Positions 1 to 8,196 are shown, numbered from the stretch's first letter. The stretch: 64,000 nucleotides of DNA from JACTMZ01 sp044359955 (GCA_044359955.1 JBIKLF010000001.1:124001-188000), one strand, 5' to 3'. A program made the numbers and translations. Notes: generated from the letters alone by a model not told the origin.

Positions 1-1
1 A

Positions 2-64
2 CGGGATCCGTCCGCCCTGCCGCGCGGTTGCTCCCGTGCCGCCGATGAATGGTTGACGCGATGA
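2..64 (+). CDS. 3' end of a probable LuxE-like acyl-protein synthetase (partial)
   Basis: The window opens inside a reading frame that stays open to a TGA at 62-64 and overlaps the next ATG by four bases (ATGA). The visible tail contains an RGCS-type motif followed by AADEWL. From memory this resembles the C-terminus of LuxE-family acyl-protein synthetases, which are common partners of LuxC-type reductases. Only about 20 residues are visible, so the family call rests on the motif and the neighbour. Two other frames are also open for part of this stretch. Confidence 0.4.
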   Translation, partial: RDPSALPRGCSRAADEWLTR

Positions 65-1161
65 ACACCACCGCCCGCGCCCGCGCCATCGCTGCAGCGG
101 CCGAGCCATTCCGGCCGCTGCTCGGTCCGACTTCGGCGGCCGACCTGCTCGGTTGGCTAGAGGCCGAACTCGGCCACGCGGAGGCGCTGGACCGCTGGGT
201 GCCGCATGGATCGAGTCAAAGTAAAGCTCTCGCCCCCGCCACCACAGTGCACGTGGTCAGCGGCAACACGCCGCACGCTGCGCTGCAAAGTCTCATCGGC
301 GGACTGCTCCTGGGCAGCCGCAACTTGGTGAAGCTGCCGCGCGGCGGACTGCTCGAGATCGACGAATTTGTCGCGCGTTTGCCGTCCGAACTGCAGACCT
401 TGGTCGAAACCGCGGAGGAGTTGCCCGACGCGTGGTTGACTGCCGCCGAGGCGGTCATCGTCTACGGTTCCGACGAGACCATCGCCCGGTTGCGCGTCCG
501 CGTGGCGCCCGGAAAAAATTTTACCGGCCACGGCCACAAGGCGAGTCTCGGCATCGTGTGGGAGGATCCCGGCTTCGCTTCGTGCGCCGGAGCGGCGCGT
601 GACGCTTCAAGGTTCGACCAACAAGGTTGTCTCTCTCCGCAGGTTTTTTACGTGCGCGAAACCGCGCCGGGTTTCGCCCGCGCCTACGCGGAAAATGTTG
701 CTGCCGCGATGGACCAATTCAACCGCACGCATCCGCGCGGCCCGCTCACGGTCGAAGAAAAAGCCGCCATCGCCAATCTCCGCGCCGCTTACCGTTTCCG
801 CGCCGCCGGCGACCTGCGGGTCGCCCTCTGGGAGGGCGGCAGCAACCTGGATTGGACGGTCATTTATGAGGAGGACGCCTGGTTCACCGCTTCCCCGCTC
901 AACCGCGTCGTCTTCGTCAAACCCCTGCCGGAAAACCTGCCAGATGCCATGGGGCCGGCCCGCGATCAGGTCGGCGCCGTCGGTCTGTGGCCCTGCACCG
1001 GGGAGTTGGCCGACCGCTTTGCCGCGCTGCGTCCCTCGCGCTTCTGCCCCCTCGGACGCATGCAAGATCCGCCCTGGACTTGGCACAATGGCGGAGTCGC
1101 TCGTTTGGCTTCTTTGGTCAAGTGGGTTGATTTCGAGCCGACGAGCGGCTTGACTGGCTGA
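61..1161 (+). CDS. LuxC-family acyl-CoA reductase
   Basis: This 366-residue protein belongs to the LuxC branch of the aldehyde dehydrogenase superfamily, which reduces acyl-CoA or acyl-enzyme thioesters to aldehydes with NADPH. The catalytic cysteine lies in FDQQGCLSPQ near residue 190, which matches the family motif of acidic-QQ-C-SPQ. A nucleotide-binding segment (VVSGNTPHAALQS, about 65-80) is also present. The ATG at 61 is preferred over the one at 49 because it overlaps the upstream stop by four bases. No luciferase genes are visible, so the aldehyde probably feeds lipid or secondary metabolism. The family is clear; the substrate is unknown. Confidence 0.85.
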   Translation: MNTTARARAIAAAAEPFRPLLGPTSAADLLGWLEAELGHAEALDRWVPHGSSQSKALAPATTVHVVSGNTPHAALQSLIGGLLLGSRNLVKLPRGGLLEIDEFVARLPSELQTLVETAEELPDAWLTAAEAVIVYGSDETIARLRVRVAPGKNFTGHGHKASLGIVWEDPGFASCAGAARDASRFDQQGCLSPQVFYVRETAPGFARAYAENVAAAMDQFNRTHPRGPLTVEEKAAIANLRAAYRFRAAGDLRVALWEGGSNLDWTVIYEEDAWFTASPLNRVVFVKPLPENLPDAMGPARDQVGAVGLWPCTGELADRFAALRPSRFCPLGRMQDPPWTWHNGGVARLASLVKWVDFEPTSGLTG

Positions 1162-1165
1162 CCGC

Positions 1166-1384
1166 ATGCCCAAAGAAGAATCTATTTCCGCCCAAGGAGT
1201 TGTTGTCGAAGTGCTCCCGGGCACCATGTTTCGCGTCAAATTGGCGAACGACCGAATCGTCCTCGCCCACATCGGCGGGAAAATGCGCAAGCACTTCGTC
1301 CGCATTGTTCCCGGCGACAAAGTGCAGATCGAAATCTCGCCCTACGACCTGACCAAGGCGCGCATTACTTACCGCGAGAGATAA
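1166..1384 (+). CDS. infA: Translation initiation factor IF-1
   Basis: At 72 residues this has the standard length of bacterial IF-1, a single S1-like OB-fold that binds the 30S A site with IF-2 and IF-3. The sequence follows the family closely: VEVLPGTMFRVKL early, AHIGGKMRKHFVRI in the middle and VEISPYDLTKARITYR-like residues at the end. It starts four bases after the reductase gene, so the two may be cotranscribed although they are functionally unrelated. The identification is secure. Confidence 0.97.
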   Translation: MPKEESISAQGVVVEVLPGTMFRVKLANDRIVLAHIGGKMRKHFVRIVPGDKVQIEISPYDLTKARITYRER

Positions 1385-1443
1385 TCGCGTCGGCTGAGCA
1401 GATCCAAAGTTAGCCCCGGCGACCCGGGTCGGATTGCTGGCCT

Positions 1444-1962
1444 CTATTGGCCGGTGAATTTGAGCAGGGCGAGTTCGACGCGTTGATCTTCGTCGAAATA
1501 AAAGCGCACGGCGCCATCGTGCCCGCGCAGGTCGGTCGGCACGCTGGCGCTGCTGCGGCGGGAGTGGATTTGGTGGAGTCCGGGTTGGGCGCGGTGGTAG
1601 GGGACTCCCCAGGCCTCGATGCGGCGGCAGTTGGCGCAGCGCAGGGCGAAGTATTCTTCCATGGCGGTGCGCTCGAGAATGCGGTATTCGACGTTCTCGA
1701 TCAGTTCAACGGTGTCATAGTCGAAAAATTCCAGCGGGTAGAGTCCGCGGGCCGGGAGGTGCGTCCAGCGCCAGCGCAAGACGCCGAGGCGGATGCGCGG
1801 ATCGTGCCCGGCCACGCGGTTGCGGAAGGAGAGGGTGTTGAGGGAGAGGGTGACGGGGGACTGCAGTCCGGCGTCGACCGTGACGTAAACGTGGTCGATG
1901 TTTTCCGCGCGCGGCGAGTTCTCGATGTCGAACCGGCTGACCTCCCCGGCCACCCGCGCCAT
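1444..1962 (-). CDS. Hypothetical protein
   Basis: This 172-residue protein has no family I recognise. It is rich in Arg and Asp, has no signal peptide or membrane segment, and carries a CANC pair near residue 109 that could bind metal or form a disulfide. The C-terminus (VRFYFDEDQRVELALLKF) looks like a beta-rich domain. It lies 52 bases downstream of a lipoprotein gene on the same strand, so the two may form a small operon. The start is uncertain because the frame stays open upstream. Confidence 0.55.
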   Translation of the reverse strand: MARVAGEVSRFDIENSPRAENIDHVYVTVDAGLQSPVTLSLNTLSFRNRVAGHDPRIRLGVLRWRWTHLPARGLYPLEFFDYDTVELIENVEYRILERTAMEEYFALRCANCRRIEAWGVPYHRAQPGLHQIHSRRSSASVPTDLRGHDGAVRFYFDEDQRVELALLKFTGQ

Positions 1963-2014
1963 GGGTGTGGCGGGGAAGGCGATGCCGTGGGGCGCCGCGC
2001 CGGGGGCGGGCTTC

Positions 2015-2500
2015 CTACTCGGACGAGAACGGGCTGTAGAGGTTTTCTTCGTAAGCCGAATTGAAAAAGGTGTCCGCGATCGGGGGTTCGTAGGCGAAGG
2101 GCGCTTCGAGGTTGTAGCGCTCGTCGCTGAAATACGGGTGGTTCTGGTTCACCGCCTTCGGGCCTTTGGTGAAGAAACCGTAGGAGCGGCGCATGTAGTC
2201 GATGACCGGCGCGGGCGTTCCCGCTGCGCGCAATTGGGCGATGTCCGCATTGCTCAGATTGTAAGCCTTGCGCGTGCTTTGCATGTAGCTGACCAAACCG
2301 GGGCCGGGGACGCCTTGGCGGGAGGCTTCGGCGACTTGGCCAACGGTGAGCGGGAGGCCGTTGCGCACTTTCAAGAGCGTGGCCGGGGAAACGCCGCGAT
2401 TGGAAAATTCCCCGAGGATTTTCGGATCAACTTGGGCCGGATCGATCGTGGCGCAGCCGGCGAGGGCGAGGAGGGTAAGAAAGAGGGCGGACTTCATCAT
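2015..2500 (-). CDS. Small predicted lipoprotein
   Basis: This 161-residue protein begins with a short hydrophobic signal ending in the lipobox LAGC, with the lipidated Cys at residue 16. It should therefore be anchored in the membrane after cleavage by LspA. The mature part has two helical segments (TLLKVRNGLPLTVGQVAEAS and NLSNADIAQLRAAGTPAPVI) that look like a duplicated short helical unit. It ends in a Tyr/Pro/Glu-rich tail. The ATG at 2500 gives the signal peptide directly at the N-terminus; the frame extends further upstream but that part looks non-coding. No function is known to me. Confidence 0.7.
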   Translation of the reverse strand: MMKSALFLTLLALAGCATIDPAQVDPKILGEFSNRGVSPATLLKVRNGLPLTVGQVAEASRQGVPGPGLVSYMQSTRKAYNLSNADIAQLRAAGTPAPVIDYMRRSYGFFTKGPKAVNQNHPYFSDERYNLEAPFAYEPPIADTFFNSAYEENLYSPFSSE

Positions 2501-2699
2501 CCGCGCATGGTGTCCGGCGGCGGCGGCCGAGGCAAATGGAAAACAACGGCGTGAAAAGGCCCGGCGGGGCGGGAAGGCCGGGTGGGGGCGGGGGGGGGCT
2601 TCCGGACCCGCCGCCGGCCCGGCCGGATAGGCTGCGGAAATCTTCTTGCCAACCACGGACAGGGGCGGTAGTTTTCCCGACCCTTTAGATATTCACTTT

Positions 2700-3017
2700 A
2701 TGTCTTACGCAATCATTCAAAGCGGCGGCCGCCAGTTCCGCGTGCAACCGGGCGACGTGATCGACGTCGAACTGCTCGGCGTCGAAGCCGGCACGAACAC
2801 CTCCTTCGACGAAGTCCTGCTCGCCGCCGATGATTCGGGCGTGAAGATCGGCGATCCTTTCCTCAAGGGGGCCAAAGTTTCCGCCGAGGTGCTCGAAGAG
2901 GAGCGCAAAGCCCCGAAGGTCGTTTCCTACAAATTCAAACGCCGTAAAGGCTACCACCGCACCGTAGGTCACCGTCAGCGGCACACGCGGGTGAAAATCG
3001 GCGAAATCAAACTTTAA
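2700..3017 (+). CDS. rplU: 50S ribosomal protein L21
   Basis: This 105-residue protein is bL21. It opens with YAIIQSGGRQFRVQPGD and ends with the basic RRKGYHRTVGHRQRHTRVKI tract that contacts 23S rRNA. The ATG at 2700 matches the conserved N-terminus; the frame is open upstream but the extension is not family-like. It is followed six bases later by rpmA, the usual rplU-rpmA order. The 200-bp stretch upstream probably holds the operon promoter and leader, but I cannot place a regulatory structure in it. Confidence 0.97.
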   Translation: MSYAIIQSGGRQFRVQPGDVIDVELLGVEAGTNTSFDEVLLAADDSGVKIGDPFLKGAKVSAEVLEEERKAPKVVSYKFKRRKGYHRTVGHRQRHTRVKIGEIKL

Positions 3018-3023
3018 ACGCAT

Positions 3024-3275
3024 ATGGCCCATAAAAAAGGACAAGGCAGCGTCAAGAACGGACGCGACAGCGTCAGCAAACGTCTCGGCGTGAAAAAATA
3101 CGGCGGTCAGGCTGTCTTGGCCGGCAACATTCTCATCCGCCAGCGCGGGCGCAAATTCCTCCCCGGCCGCAATGTCGGCCTCGGGCGCGATTTCACCCTC
3201 TTTGCGTTGGAGAGCGGCAAAGTGGAATTCGATCGCGGCGGACGCCGGATCAACGTGGTCACGGCGGTCCATTAA
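3024..3275 (+). CDS. rpmA: 50S ribosomal protein L27
   Basis: At 83 residues this is bL27, whose N-terminal tail reaches the peptidyl transferase centre. The N-terminus AHKKGQGSVKNGRDS and the following RLGVKKYGGQAVLAGNILIRQRG are diagnostic. There is no N-terminal extension of the Firmicutes type that needs proteolytic removal. The gene closes the rplU-rpmA pair and is followed by a strong intrinsic terminator. In many bacteria obg lies directly downstream; here obg is about 20 kb away. Confidence 0.97.
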   Translation: MAHKKGQGSVKNGRDSVSKRLGVKKYGGQAVLAGNILIRQRGRKFLPGRNVGLGRDFTLFALESGKVEFDRGGRRINVVTAVH

Positions 3276-3291
3276 ACCTTTCCTCCTCGTG

Positions 3292-3329
3292 AAAGACCGG
3301 AGCCCATCGTGGGTTCCGGTCTTTTTTTT
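3292..3329 (+). terminator. Intrinsic terminator after rplU-rpmA
   Basis: AAAGACCGGAGCCC and GGGTTCCGGTCTTT form an almost perfect 14-bp stem around an ATCGT loop, followed by an uninterrupted run of eight T. This is a textbook rho-independent terminator placed 16 bases after the rpmA stop. Confidence 0.93.
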
Positions 3330-3377
3330 GCGGCCCCGGACTGCAGATCGGGATTGCCGCGGGGCGCGTCCGTTTGA

Positions 3378-4049
3378 ATGATGCGGGGAATGTTGGAACT
3401 AATGCAAAAAGGCGGCCCCGCCATGTGGGTCATTCTGGTGGTGAGTGTGGTCGGGGTGGCGGTATTCCTGGAGCGCCTGGTCTATCTGCATCGTGCGCAG
3501 ATCCGGGTGGGGGAATTTTTGCGCGGGTTGGCCAATCTGGTGCGGGGCGACCGTTACGAGGAGGCGCGCCAGCAGTGCCTCTCGACGCCGGGGCCGGTGG
3601 CGCGCGTGGCTTTGAGCGCGGTGCTGGCCCGCGATTGCCCGCGATCCGAATTGCGTGACATCGTCCAGGAAGCGGGCCAACTCGAAGTGCCGCGTCTGGA
3701 ACGGCATTTGCCCCTGCTCGCCGGCCTGGCCTACACCGCACCTTTGCTCGGGTTGCTCGGCACGGTGCTCGGATTGCTTGAGGCGTTCTATCTGGTGTCC
3801 ACCCAAGGCGGTTATGCCACGGTGGCGGATGTCTCCGGCGCGGCCTACCAAAGTCTCATCTCGGCGGCCGCTGGACTGGCCGTGGCCATTCCGGCGCTGA
3901 TCGGCGTGGGCTACCTTTCGGCGCGGGTCAAAGATCTGCTTCATGATATGGAACGTGCGGGCATCGAGATGGTCAACCTGATCAAGAATCGCACGCTGCC
4001 GGCGGCGGAAATCCTCGCTGTCGACGGCGAACCGGCGGGCCAGGCATGA
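3378..4049 (+). CDS. ExbB/TolQ/MotA-type channel subunit, atypical
   Basis: This 223-residue inner-membrane protein has three predicted membrane segments (about 15-33, 114-140 and 158-182) with a cytoplasmic loop between the first two. The hallmark segment APLLGLLGTVLGLLEAF is present, and Thr129 matches the conserved Thr of ExbB TM2. By eye, the positions equivalent to E. coli ExbB Glu176 and Thr181 in the last helix are Gln158 and Ala163. It starts an overlapping operon with an ExbD-like and a TonB-like gene. The family is clear, but whether it conducts protons is doubtful. Confidence 0.85.
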   Translation: MMRGMLELMQKGGPAMWVILVVSVVGVAVFLERLVYLHRAQIRVGEFLRGLANLVRGDRYEEARQQCLSTPGPVARVALSAVLARDCPRSELRDIVQEAGQLEVPRLERHLPLLAGLAYTAPLLGLLGTVLGLLEAFYLVSTQGGYATVADVSGAAYQSLISAAAGLAVAIPALIGVGYLSARVKDLLHDMERAGIEMVNLIKNRTLPAAEILAVDGEPAGQA

Positions 4050-4453
4050 GGCTCGAACCGACGGTGCGGGTGCGCGGTTTGGTGCCGGTCTTTACCGGCA
4101 CGGTGATGGTGGTGCTGCTGCTCGTGTTTTTCGTCCTTCTTTCCACTTCGTTCATGATGCAGCCGGGCATTGCGGTGGAATTGCCCGCCTCGCGTTTTCT
4201 GCTTCCGGCCATGCAGGATCCGTTGGTCGTCTCGATCACCGGGGGTCCGGGTGCGGCGGTCTACTTCGAGGATCGGGCCATCGAAACCGCCGAATTGGGT
4301 GGGCGCCTTGAAGCGCGGCGCACCGCCTCGCGGCAGGTGGTGATCAAGGCCGACCAAGACGCGCCGCTCTCGTTGGTCTCCGCGGTGACCGAACTGGCCT
4401 TGGAACGCGGATTCAACGTCGCACTGGCGGCCGCGCGGCCGACACCGCCATGA
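4046..4453 (+). CDS. ExbD/TolR-like protein without the membrane Asp
   Basis: This 135-residue protein has the ExbD/TolR layout: a short N-terminus, one membrane helix at about 16-38, and a periplasmic domain starting PGIAVELPAS. In the family the helix carries an essential Asp (Asp25 in E. coli ExbD). Here the aligned segment reads FTGTVMVVLLLVFF, so Thr19 sits where the Asp should be. The gene overlaps its upstream ExbB-like partner by four bases (ATGA) and the TonB-like gene downstream in the same way. Confidence 0.8.
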   Translation: MRLEPTVRVRGLVPVFTGTVMVVLLLVFFVLLSTSFMMQPGIAVELPASRFLLPAMQDPLVVSITGGPGAAVYFEDRAIETAELGGRLEARRTASRQVVIKADQDAPLSLVSAVTELALERGFNVALAAARPTPP

Positions 4454-5169
4454 TTCTCGCCGAGCGTCTGCTCCATGTTTTCCATTGGCCGGCGAGTTAT
4501 CCCATCCGCCTGCTGCTGCCGGGTATGATTTTGTTGTCCGTCGTGCTCCATGCGGCGGGTCTTTATTTGCTGCGGGCCAACGTGCCGGCGCGGGGTGTGG
4601 AGCTGCCGCCTTTGCCCGGCAGGGTCACGGTTGTTTCCGCCACGGAGTCGGTCTTGCTCGCGGCGCGCGATCCCTCGTGGCTGCAACCGGGGCGCTACCG
4701 CGACTTGCTTTTGCCCGTGCCGCGCGTCGAGCGTCCGCCGCGTGCGCTGCAACCGGTGTTGCCATCACTCAAGCCGGTGCCGGCTGAAGTAGGGCCCGAG
4801 ATGTGGGTGCCGGCTTTGCCGCCGCTCGCTGTGCAACCGCACTTCGAGCCGAGAACCGCGGCGCTGCCGCCGGCCCTGGCGCCGGTTTCGGCGCGTTTCG
4901 AGAATGGCGGGCCGGAAGTTTCGCCGGACGTGTTGGGCCGATTGAAGGCGGCTGCACCGGCCCAACCGCCGGGCTTGCCGACCGAATTGTTCCTCGTGCT
5001 CGACGCGGTGGGCGAGGCGCGCCATGTCTGGCTGGTTCGCAGTTGCGGCGATCCTGCGCTGGACACCGCGGCCATCCGCGCGGTGCAACTTTCGCGTTTC
5101 GGTCCATCCGAAGCGGGGCACCGCGGCATGCTGCGCGTGGTCTGGGGCACGACGGGGGCGACACCATGA
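4450..5169 (+). CDS. TonB-like energy transducer
   Basis: This 239-residue protein has an N-terminal membrane anchor (about 17-38), a long Pro-rich periplasmic stretch (about 45-160) and a C-terminal domain near 175-235. The last part contains LFLVLDAVGEARHVWLVRSCGDPALDTAAIRAVQLSRF, quoted here in pieces: it matches the TonB C-terminal pattern of a short strand, a D-x-A helix and R-F. It probably spans the periplasm to gate outer-membrane receptors. Its place after ExbB- and ExbD-like genes supports the call. Confidence 0.78.
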   Translation: MILAERLLHVFHWPASYPIRLLLPGMILLSVVLHAAGLYLLRANVPARGVELPPLPGRVTVVSATESVLLAARDPSWLQPGRYRDLLLPVPRVERPPRALQPVLPSLKPVPAEVGPEMWVPALPPLAVQPHFEPRTAALPPALAPVSARFENGGPEVSPDVLGRLKAAAPAQPPGLPTELFLVLDAVGEARHVWLVRSCGDPALDTAAIRAVQLSRFGPSEAGHRGMLRVVWGTTGATP

Positions 5170-5405
5170 TCCGCACGAGTCTGTCCTTTCTGCCGTTGCT
5201 TTATGCAGCGGTCCTGGCCGGGGCGGTTTTGCTTCTTTGGTTGGCCGGTGAATGGCGCCGCTCCCGTCTCCGCCGCCGCGAATGGCGTACGATGGGTCAA
5301 TGCCGGCTTTGTGCCGCGTGGGTGCGTCCGGCCGCCGGTGCCGATTTGTGGCGCTGCCCGGCTTGCCGGGCGCTGAACGAGCACGCGGTGCCGTCGGATC
5401 TCTGA
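5166..5405 (+). CDS. Small membrane protein with a C-terminal zinc-ribbon
   Basis: This 79-residue protein overlaps the TonB-like gene by four bases (ATGA) and so belongs to the same operon. It has one membrane segment near residues 7-27, then basic residues (RRSRLRRREWR), then two CxxC pairs (CRLC and CPAC) spaced about 20 residues apart, typical of a zinc-ribbon or rubredoxin-like knuckle. The basic patch suggests the Cys domain faces the cytoplasm. I do not recognise a named family. Confidence 0.65.
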   Translation: MIRTSLSFLPLLYAAVLAGAVLLLWLAGEWRRSRLRRREWRTMGQCRLCAAWVRPAAGADLWRCPACRALNEHAVPSDL

Positions 5406-5469
5406 CTTCTTCGGCCATTTGGCCTCGCCAAATCTCGGCGGTTTGCTTTACCAATAACCCTTCGCAATC

Positions 5470-6717
5470 ATGAACGAGCGGCGTGTTGTCATTACAGGAA
5501 TTGGAGTGGTCAGCCCGGTGGGCAATGACCTCGCCACCTTCTGGGAAAGCTTGAAGGCCGGGCGCAGCGGGATCGGACCGATCACGGCGTTCGACACCGC
5601 GAAGTTCGACTGCAAGATCGCCGGCGAAGTGCGCGGCTACGATCCGACACCTTTTTACACGACACCCAAGGATGTGCGCCGCACGGATCGCTACACGCAA
5701 TTTGCGGTGGGTGCGGCCAAGATGGCGATGGAGGATGGAGGCTATGACTTGTCCGCCCTCGATCTCGACCGGGTGGGCGTGATGATCGGCAGCGGGGTGG
5801 GCGGCTTGGCCACCATGGAGGCGCAGGTCACCCAGATGCTGACCAAAGGTCCGGATCGCACCTCGCCGTTCATGATCCCGATGATGATCAGCAATATGGC
5901 GAGCGGCTTCATCTCGATGGAGCATGGCCTGCGCGGCCCGAACATGGCGATCGTCACCGCCTGTGCCACGGCGAACCATTGCATGGGCGAGGCTTGGCGC
6001 ATCATCAAGTTCGGCGATGCCGACGTCATGGTGACCGGCGGCAGCGAGGCCTGCGTGGTGCCGGTGGGTGTCGCGGGCTTCACTTCGATGCGCGCGATGA
6101 GTCTGCGCAATGACGAACCCGAGAAGGCCTCGCGGCCGTTCGACAAAGACCGCGACGGCTTTGTCATGGGCGAAGGCGCCGGTATCCTCATCCTCGAGGA
6201 ATACGAACACGCGAAAAAGCGCGGGGCGAAAATTTATTGCGAGGTGGCGGGTTACGGACTGACCGCCGATGCCTATCACATGAGTGCGCCCTTGCCCGGG
6301 GGCGAAGGGGCGGCCCGCTGCATGGCCATGGCGATGAAGCACGCGAAGGTCAACCCGGAAGAAGTCGACTACATCAATGCCCACGGGACATCGACCCCGG
6401 TGGGCGACGCCTGCGAGACCAAAGCGGTCAAGCTGGCCTTTGGCGAACACGCGCGCCGCGGCAGTATGCTGGTCAGCTCGACCAAGTCCATGACCGGCCA
6501 TTTGCTCGGGGCGGCCGGTGCAGTGGAGATGGCGGCATGCGTCATGGCCATGCGGGACAGCATCGTGCCACCGACGATCAATCTCGATCACCCCGACCCC
6601 GAGTGCGATCTGGACTACGTGCCGCTCAAGGCACGGGAGAAGAAAGTGAAGATTGCCATCAGTAATTCCTTCGGTTTCGGCGGGCACAATTCTTCGGTGC
6701 TGATCAAAGCGGTTTGA
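5470..6717 (+). CDS. fabF: 3-oxoacyl-ACP synthase II
   Basis: This 415-residue protein is a KAS II condensing enzyme that elongates acyl-ACP with malonyl-ACP in fatty acid synthesis. The Cys-His-His triad is complete: Cys165 in VTACATANH, the His in NAHGTSTPVGD near 305, and the His in KSMTGHLLGAAG near 342. The C-terminal NSFGFGGHNSS glycine-rich loop is also present. The length is normal for FabF. There is no acpP beside it; a PNP gene follows after 10 bases. Confidence 0.95.
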   Translation: MNERRVVITGIGVVSPVGNDLATFWESLKAGRSGIGPITAFDTAKFDCKIAGEVRGYDPTPFYTTPKDVRRTDRYTQFAVGAAKMAMEDGGYDLSALDLDRVGVMIGSGVGGLATMEAQVTQMLTKGPDRTSPFMIPMMISNMASGFISMEHGLRGPNMAIVTACATANHCMGEAWRIIKFGDADVMVTGGSEACVVPVGVAGFTSMRAMSLRNDEPEKASRPFDKDRDGFVMGEGAGILILEEYEHAKKRGAKIYCEVAGYGLTADAYHMSAPLPGGEGAARCMAMAMKHAKVNPEEVDYINAHGTSTPVGDACETKAVKLAFGEHARRGSMLVSSTKSMTGHLLGAAGAVEMAACVMAMRDSIVPPTINLDHPDPECDLDYVPLKAREKKVKIAISNSFGFGGHNSSVLIKAV

Positions 6718-6727
6718 GGCTTCCGCT

Positions 6728-7534
6728 ATGTCATCGCTGACCCCGTGCGCGGAAGAGTTTCCCTCCCTCCCGGCCGAGTTGGCCGCCTTCCGTCCGAAGG
6801 TTGCGTTGGTCCTGGGCTCCGGGCTCGGAGGATTCGCCGAGGCCTGCGGCAAACTTTTTGCCGTGTCCTATGCGGAAATTCCGGGTCTGCCGGAATCGAA
6901 GGTGCCCGGGCATGCGGGGGAATTCGTGGGCGCCGAATTGGGTGGTGTGCCGATACTTTTGGCCCAGGGCCGCGTGCACTCCTACGAGGGCCACACGCCG
7001 CGACAGGTGGCGGCGCACGTGCGCTTGATGGCGTCGCTCGGGCCGGAGGTGCTGGTCCTGACCAATGCGGCCGGCACCCTAAATCCGCGCTTTGCCCCCG
7101 GAGGCTGGATGATGCTGAACGACCACTTGAATCTCACAGCCGCATCGCCGTTGTCGGGTGGACCGAATTTCTTCGACATGTCGGAAGTCTACGATGCGCG
7201 CTTGCGCGGTTTGTTCCGCGGTCTGGCCGCCGAGTCCGGCCTGCCTTTGCCCGAGGGGGTCTACGCCTGCGTATCCGGCCCGCAATACGAGACGCCGGCC
7301 GAGGTGCGTATGCTGCGCACGCTCGGGGCTGATGCGGTGGGGATGTCGACCGTCTTTGAAGCCGTCCAGGCACGTGCGCTGGGCATGAGGGTGGCGGCTT
7401 TTTCCTGTCTGACCAATTGGGCTGCCGGGGTCACCGGCCAACCGCTCTCGCACCAGGAAGTGATGGAAACGGGACGCTCGGCGGCGGCCGCGCTCAGTGG
7501 CCTTCTCGGGAAGGCCATGGCCAAGCTGGCCTGA
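6728..7534 (+). CDS. punA: Purine nucleoside phosphorylase (trimeric type)
   Basis: This 268-residue enzyme cleaves purine nucleosides with phosphate to the free base and ribose-1-phosphate in purine salvage. It shows VLGSGLGGF (phosphate loop) near the start, VPGHAGEFVG, LTNAAGTLNP, and the signature GPQYETPAEVRMLRTLGAD followed by VGMSTVFEAVQARALG. Asn in LTNWAAG is at the purine-binding position typical of guanosine/inosine-specific enzymes. It lies 10 bases after fabF on the same strand. Confidence 0.92.
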   Translation: MSSLTPCAEEFPSLPAELAAFRPKVALVLGSGLGGFAEACGKLFAVSYAEIPGLPESKVPGHAGEFVGAELGGVPILLAQGRVHSYEGHTPRQVAAHVRLMASLGPEVLVLTNAAGTLNPRFAPGGWMMLNDHLNLTAASPLSGGPNFFDMSEVYDARLRGLFRGLAAESGLPLPEGVYACVSGPQYETPAEVRMLRTLGADAVGMSTVFEAVQARALGMRVAAFSCLTNWAAGVTGQPLSHQEVMETGRSAAAALSGLLGKAMAKLA

Positions 7535-7596
7535 CCAAGGGTTGGGCGCTTCTCCTTTCCCCTGCGGTGGCGCGTCTGTTAGGGTATTCGCCCTCT

Positions 7597-8193
7597 ATGG
7601 CTGAAACCGTCGAAGAAAAAGAGATCAAGGATGTCGATCTCGTGGCGCGCACGCAGGCCGGCGACCCGCGCGCTTTTGACGATTTGGTGCGGAAATACAG
7701 CCCCCGTCTTTACGGATTGGTCTACAACATGACGTCCAACCATGAGGATACCAACGACTTGCTGCAGGACGTCTTTGCCAAAGCCTACCGGTCGATCAAA
7801 GGTTTCCGGGGCAAATCCAGCTTCTACACCTGGCTCCACACGATCGCCACGAACATGACGATCAACTTCCTGAAAAAGCGCTCGCGCACCTACAACATGA
7901 GCCTTGATGACGTCGATAACGGGATCCATCACGACCCGGACTTCATTGAAATGACTTCCGGCCCGGACGCGAGACGAGAAGTGAATCTCAAAGAGCTGCA
8001 GCAAAGATTGAACGAGGCCATGATGAAGCTGTCGAATGAACACAGAGCCGTAGTCACGATGTTCGATATCCAAGGTATGCCACACGCCGAAATCGGGAAA
8101 ATCCTCGGGATTTCCGAGGGCACCGTGCGCTCCCGCCTCTTTTATGCCCACCGCCAACTGCAAAACTACCTGCAGGAATTTTTGGTCAATTAG
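7597..8193 (+). CDS. ECF-type RNA polymerase sigma factor
   Basis: This 198-residue protein has the two-domain ECF layout. Sigma region 2 spans about 20-95 (with DLLQDVFAKAYRSIKGF and the helix FYTWLHTIATNMTINFLKK that melts the -10 element). Region 4 spans about 135-190 (AEIGKILGISEGTVRSRLFYAHRQL, the -35-binding helix-turn-helix). The ATG at 7597 gives the usual short N-terminus. The next gene starts three bases after the stop and encodes a single-pass membrane protein, a layout typical of a sigma/anti-sigma pair. Confidence 0.93.
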   Translation: MAETVEEKEIKDVDLVARTQAGDPRAFDDLVRKYSPRLYGLVYNMTSNHEDTNDLLQDVFAKAYRSIKGFRGKSSFYTWLHTIATNMTINFLKKRSRTYNMSLDDVDNGIHHDPDFIEMTSGPDARREVNLKELQQRLNEAMMKLSNEHRAVVTMFDIQGMPHAEIGKILGISEGTVRSRLFYAHRQLQNYLQEFLVN

Positions 8194-8196
8194 CCT

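Noticed and set aside
49..60. An upstream start for the LuxC-family gene at 49
   Set aside because: The ATG at 61 overlaps the upstream stop by four bases, a layout used by many gene pairs in this window, and gives a normal N-terminus.
4765..6852. A 695-codon frame antisense to the TonB-like and fabF genes
   Set aside because: It crosses two unrelated genes on the other strand, is His/Arg/Ala-rich, and shows no family motif.
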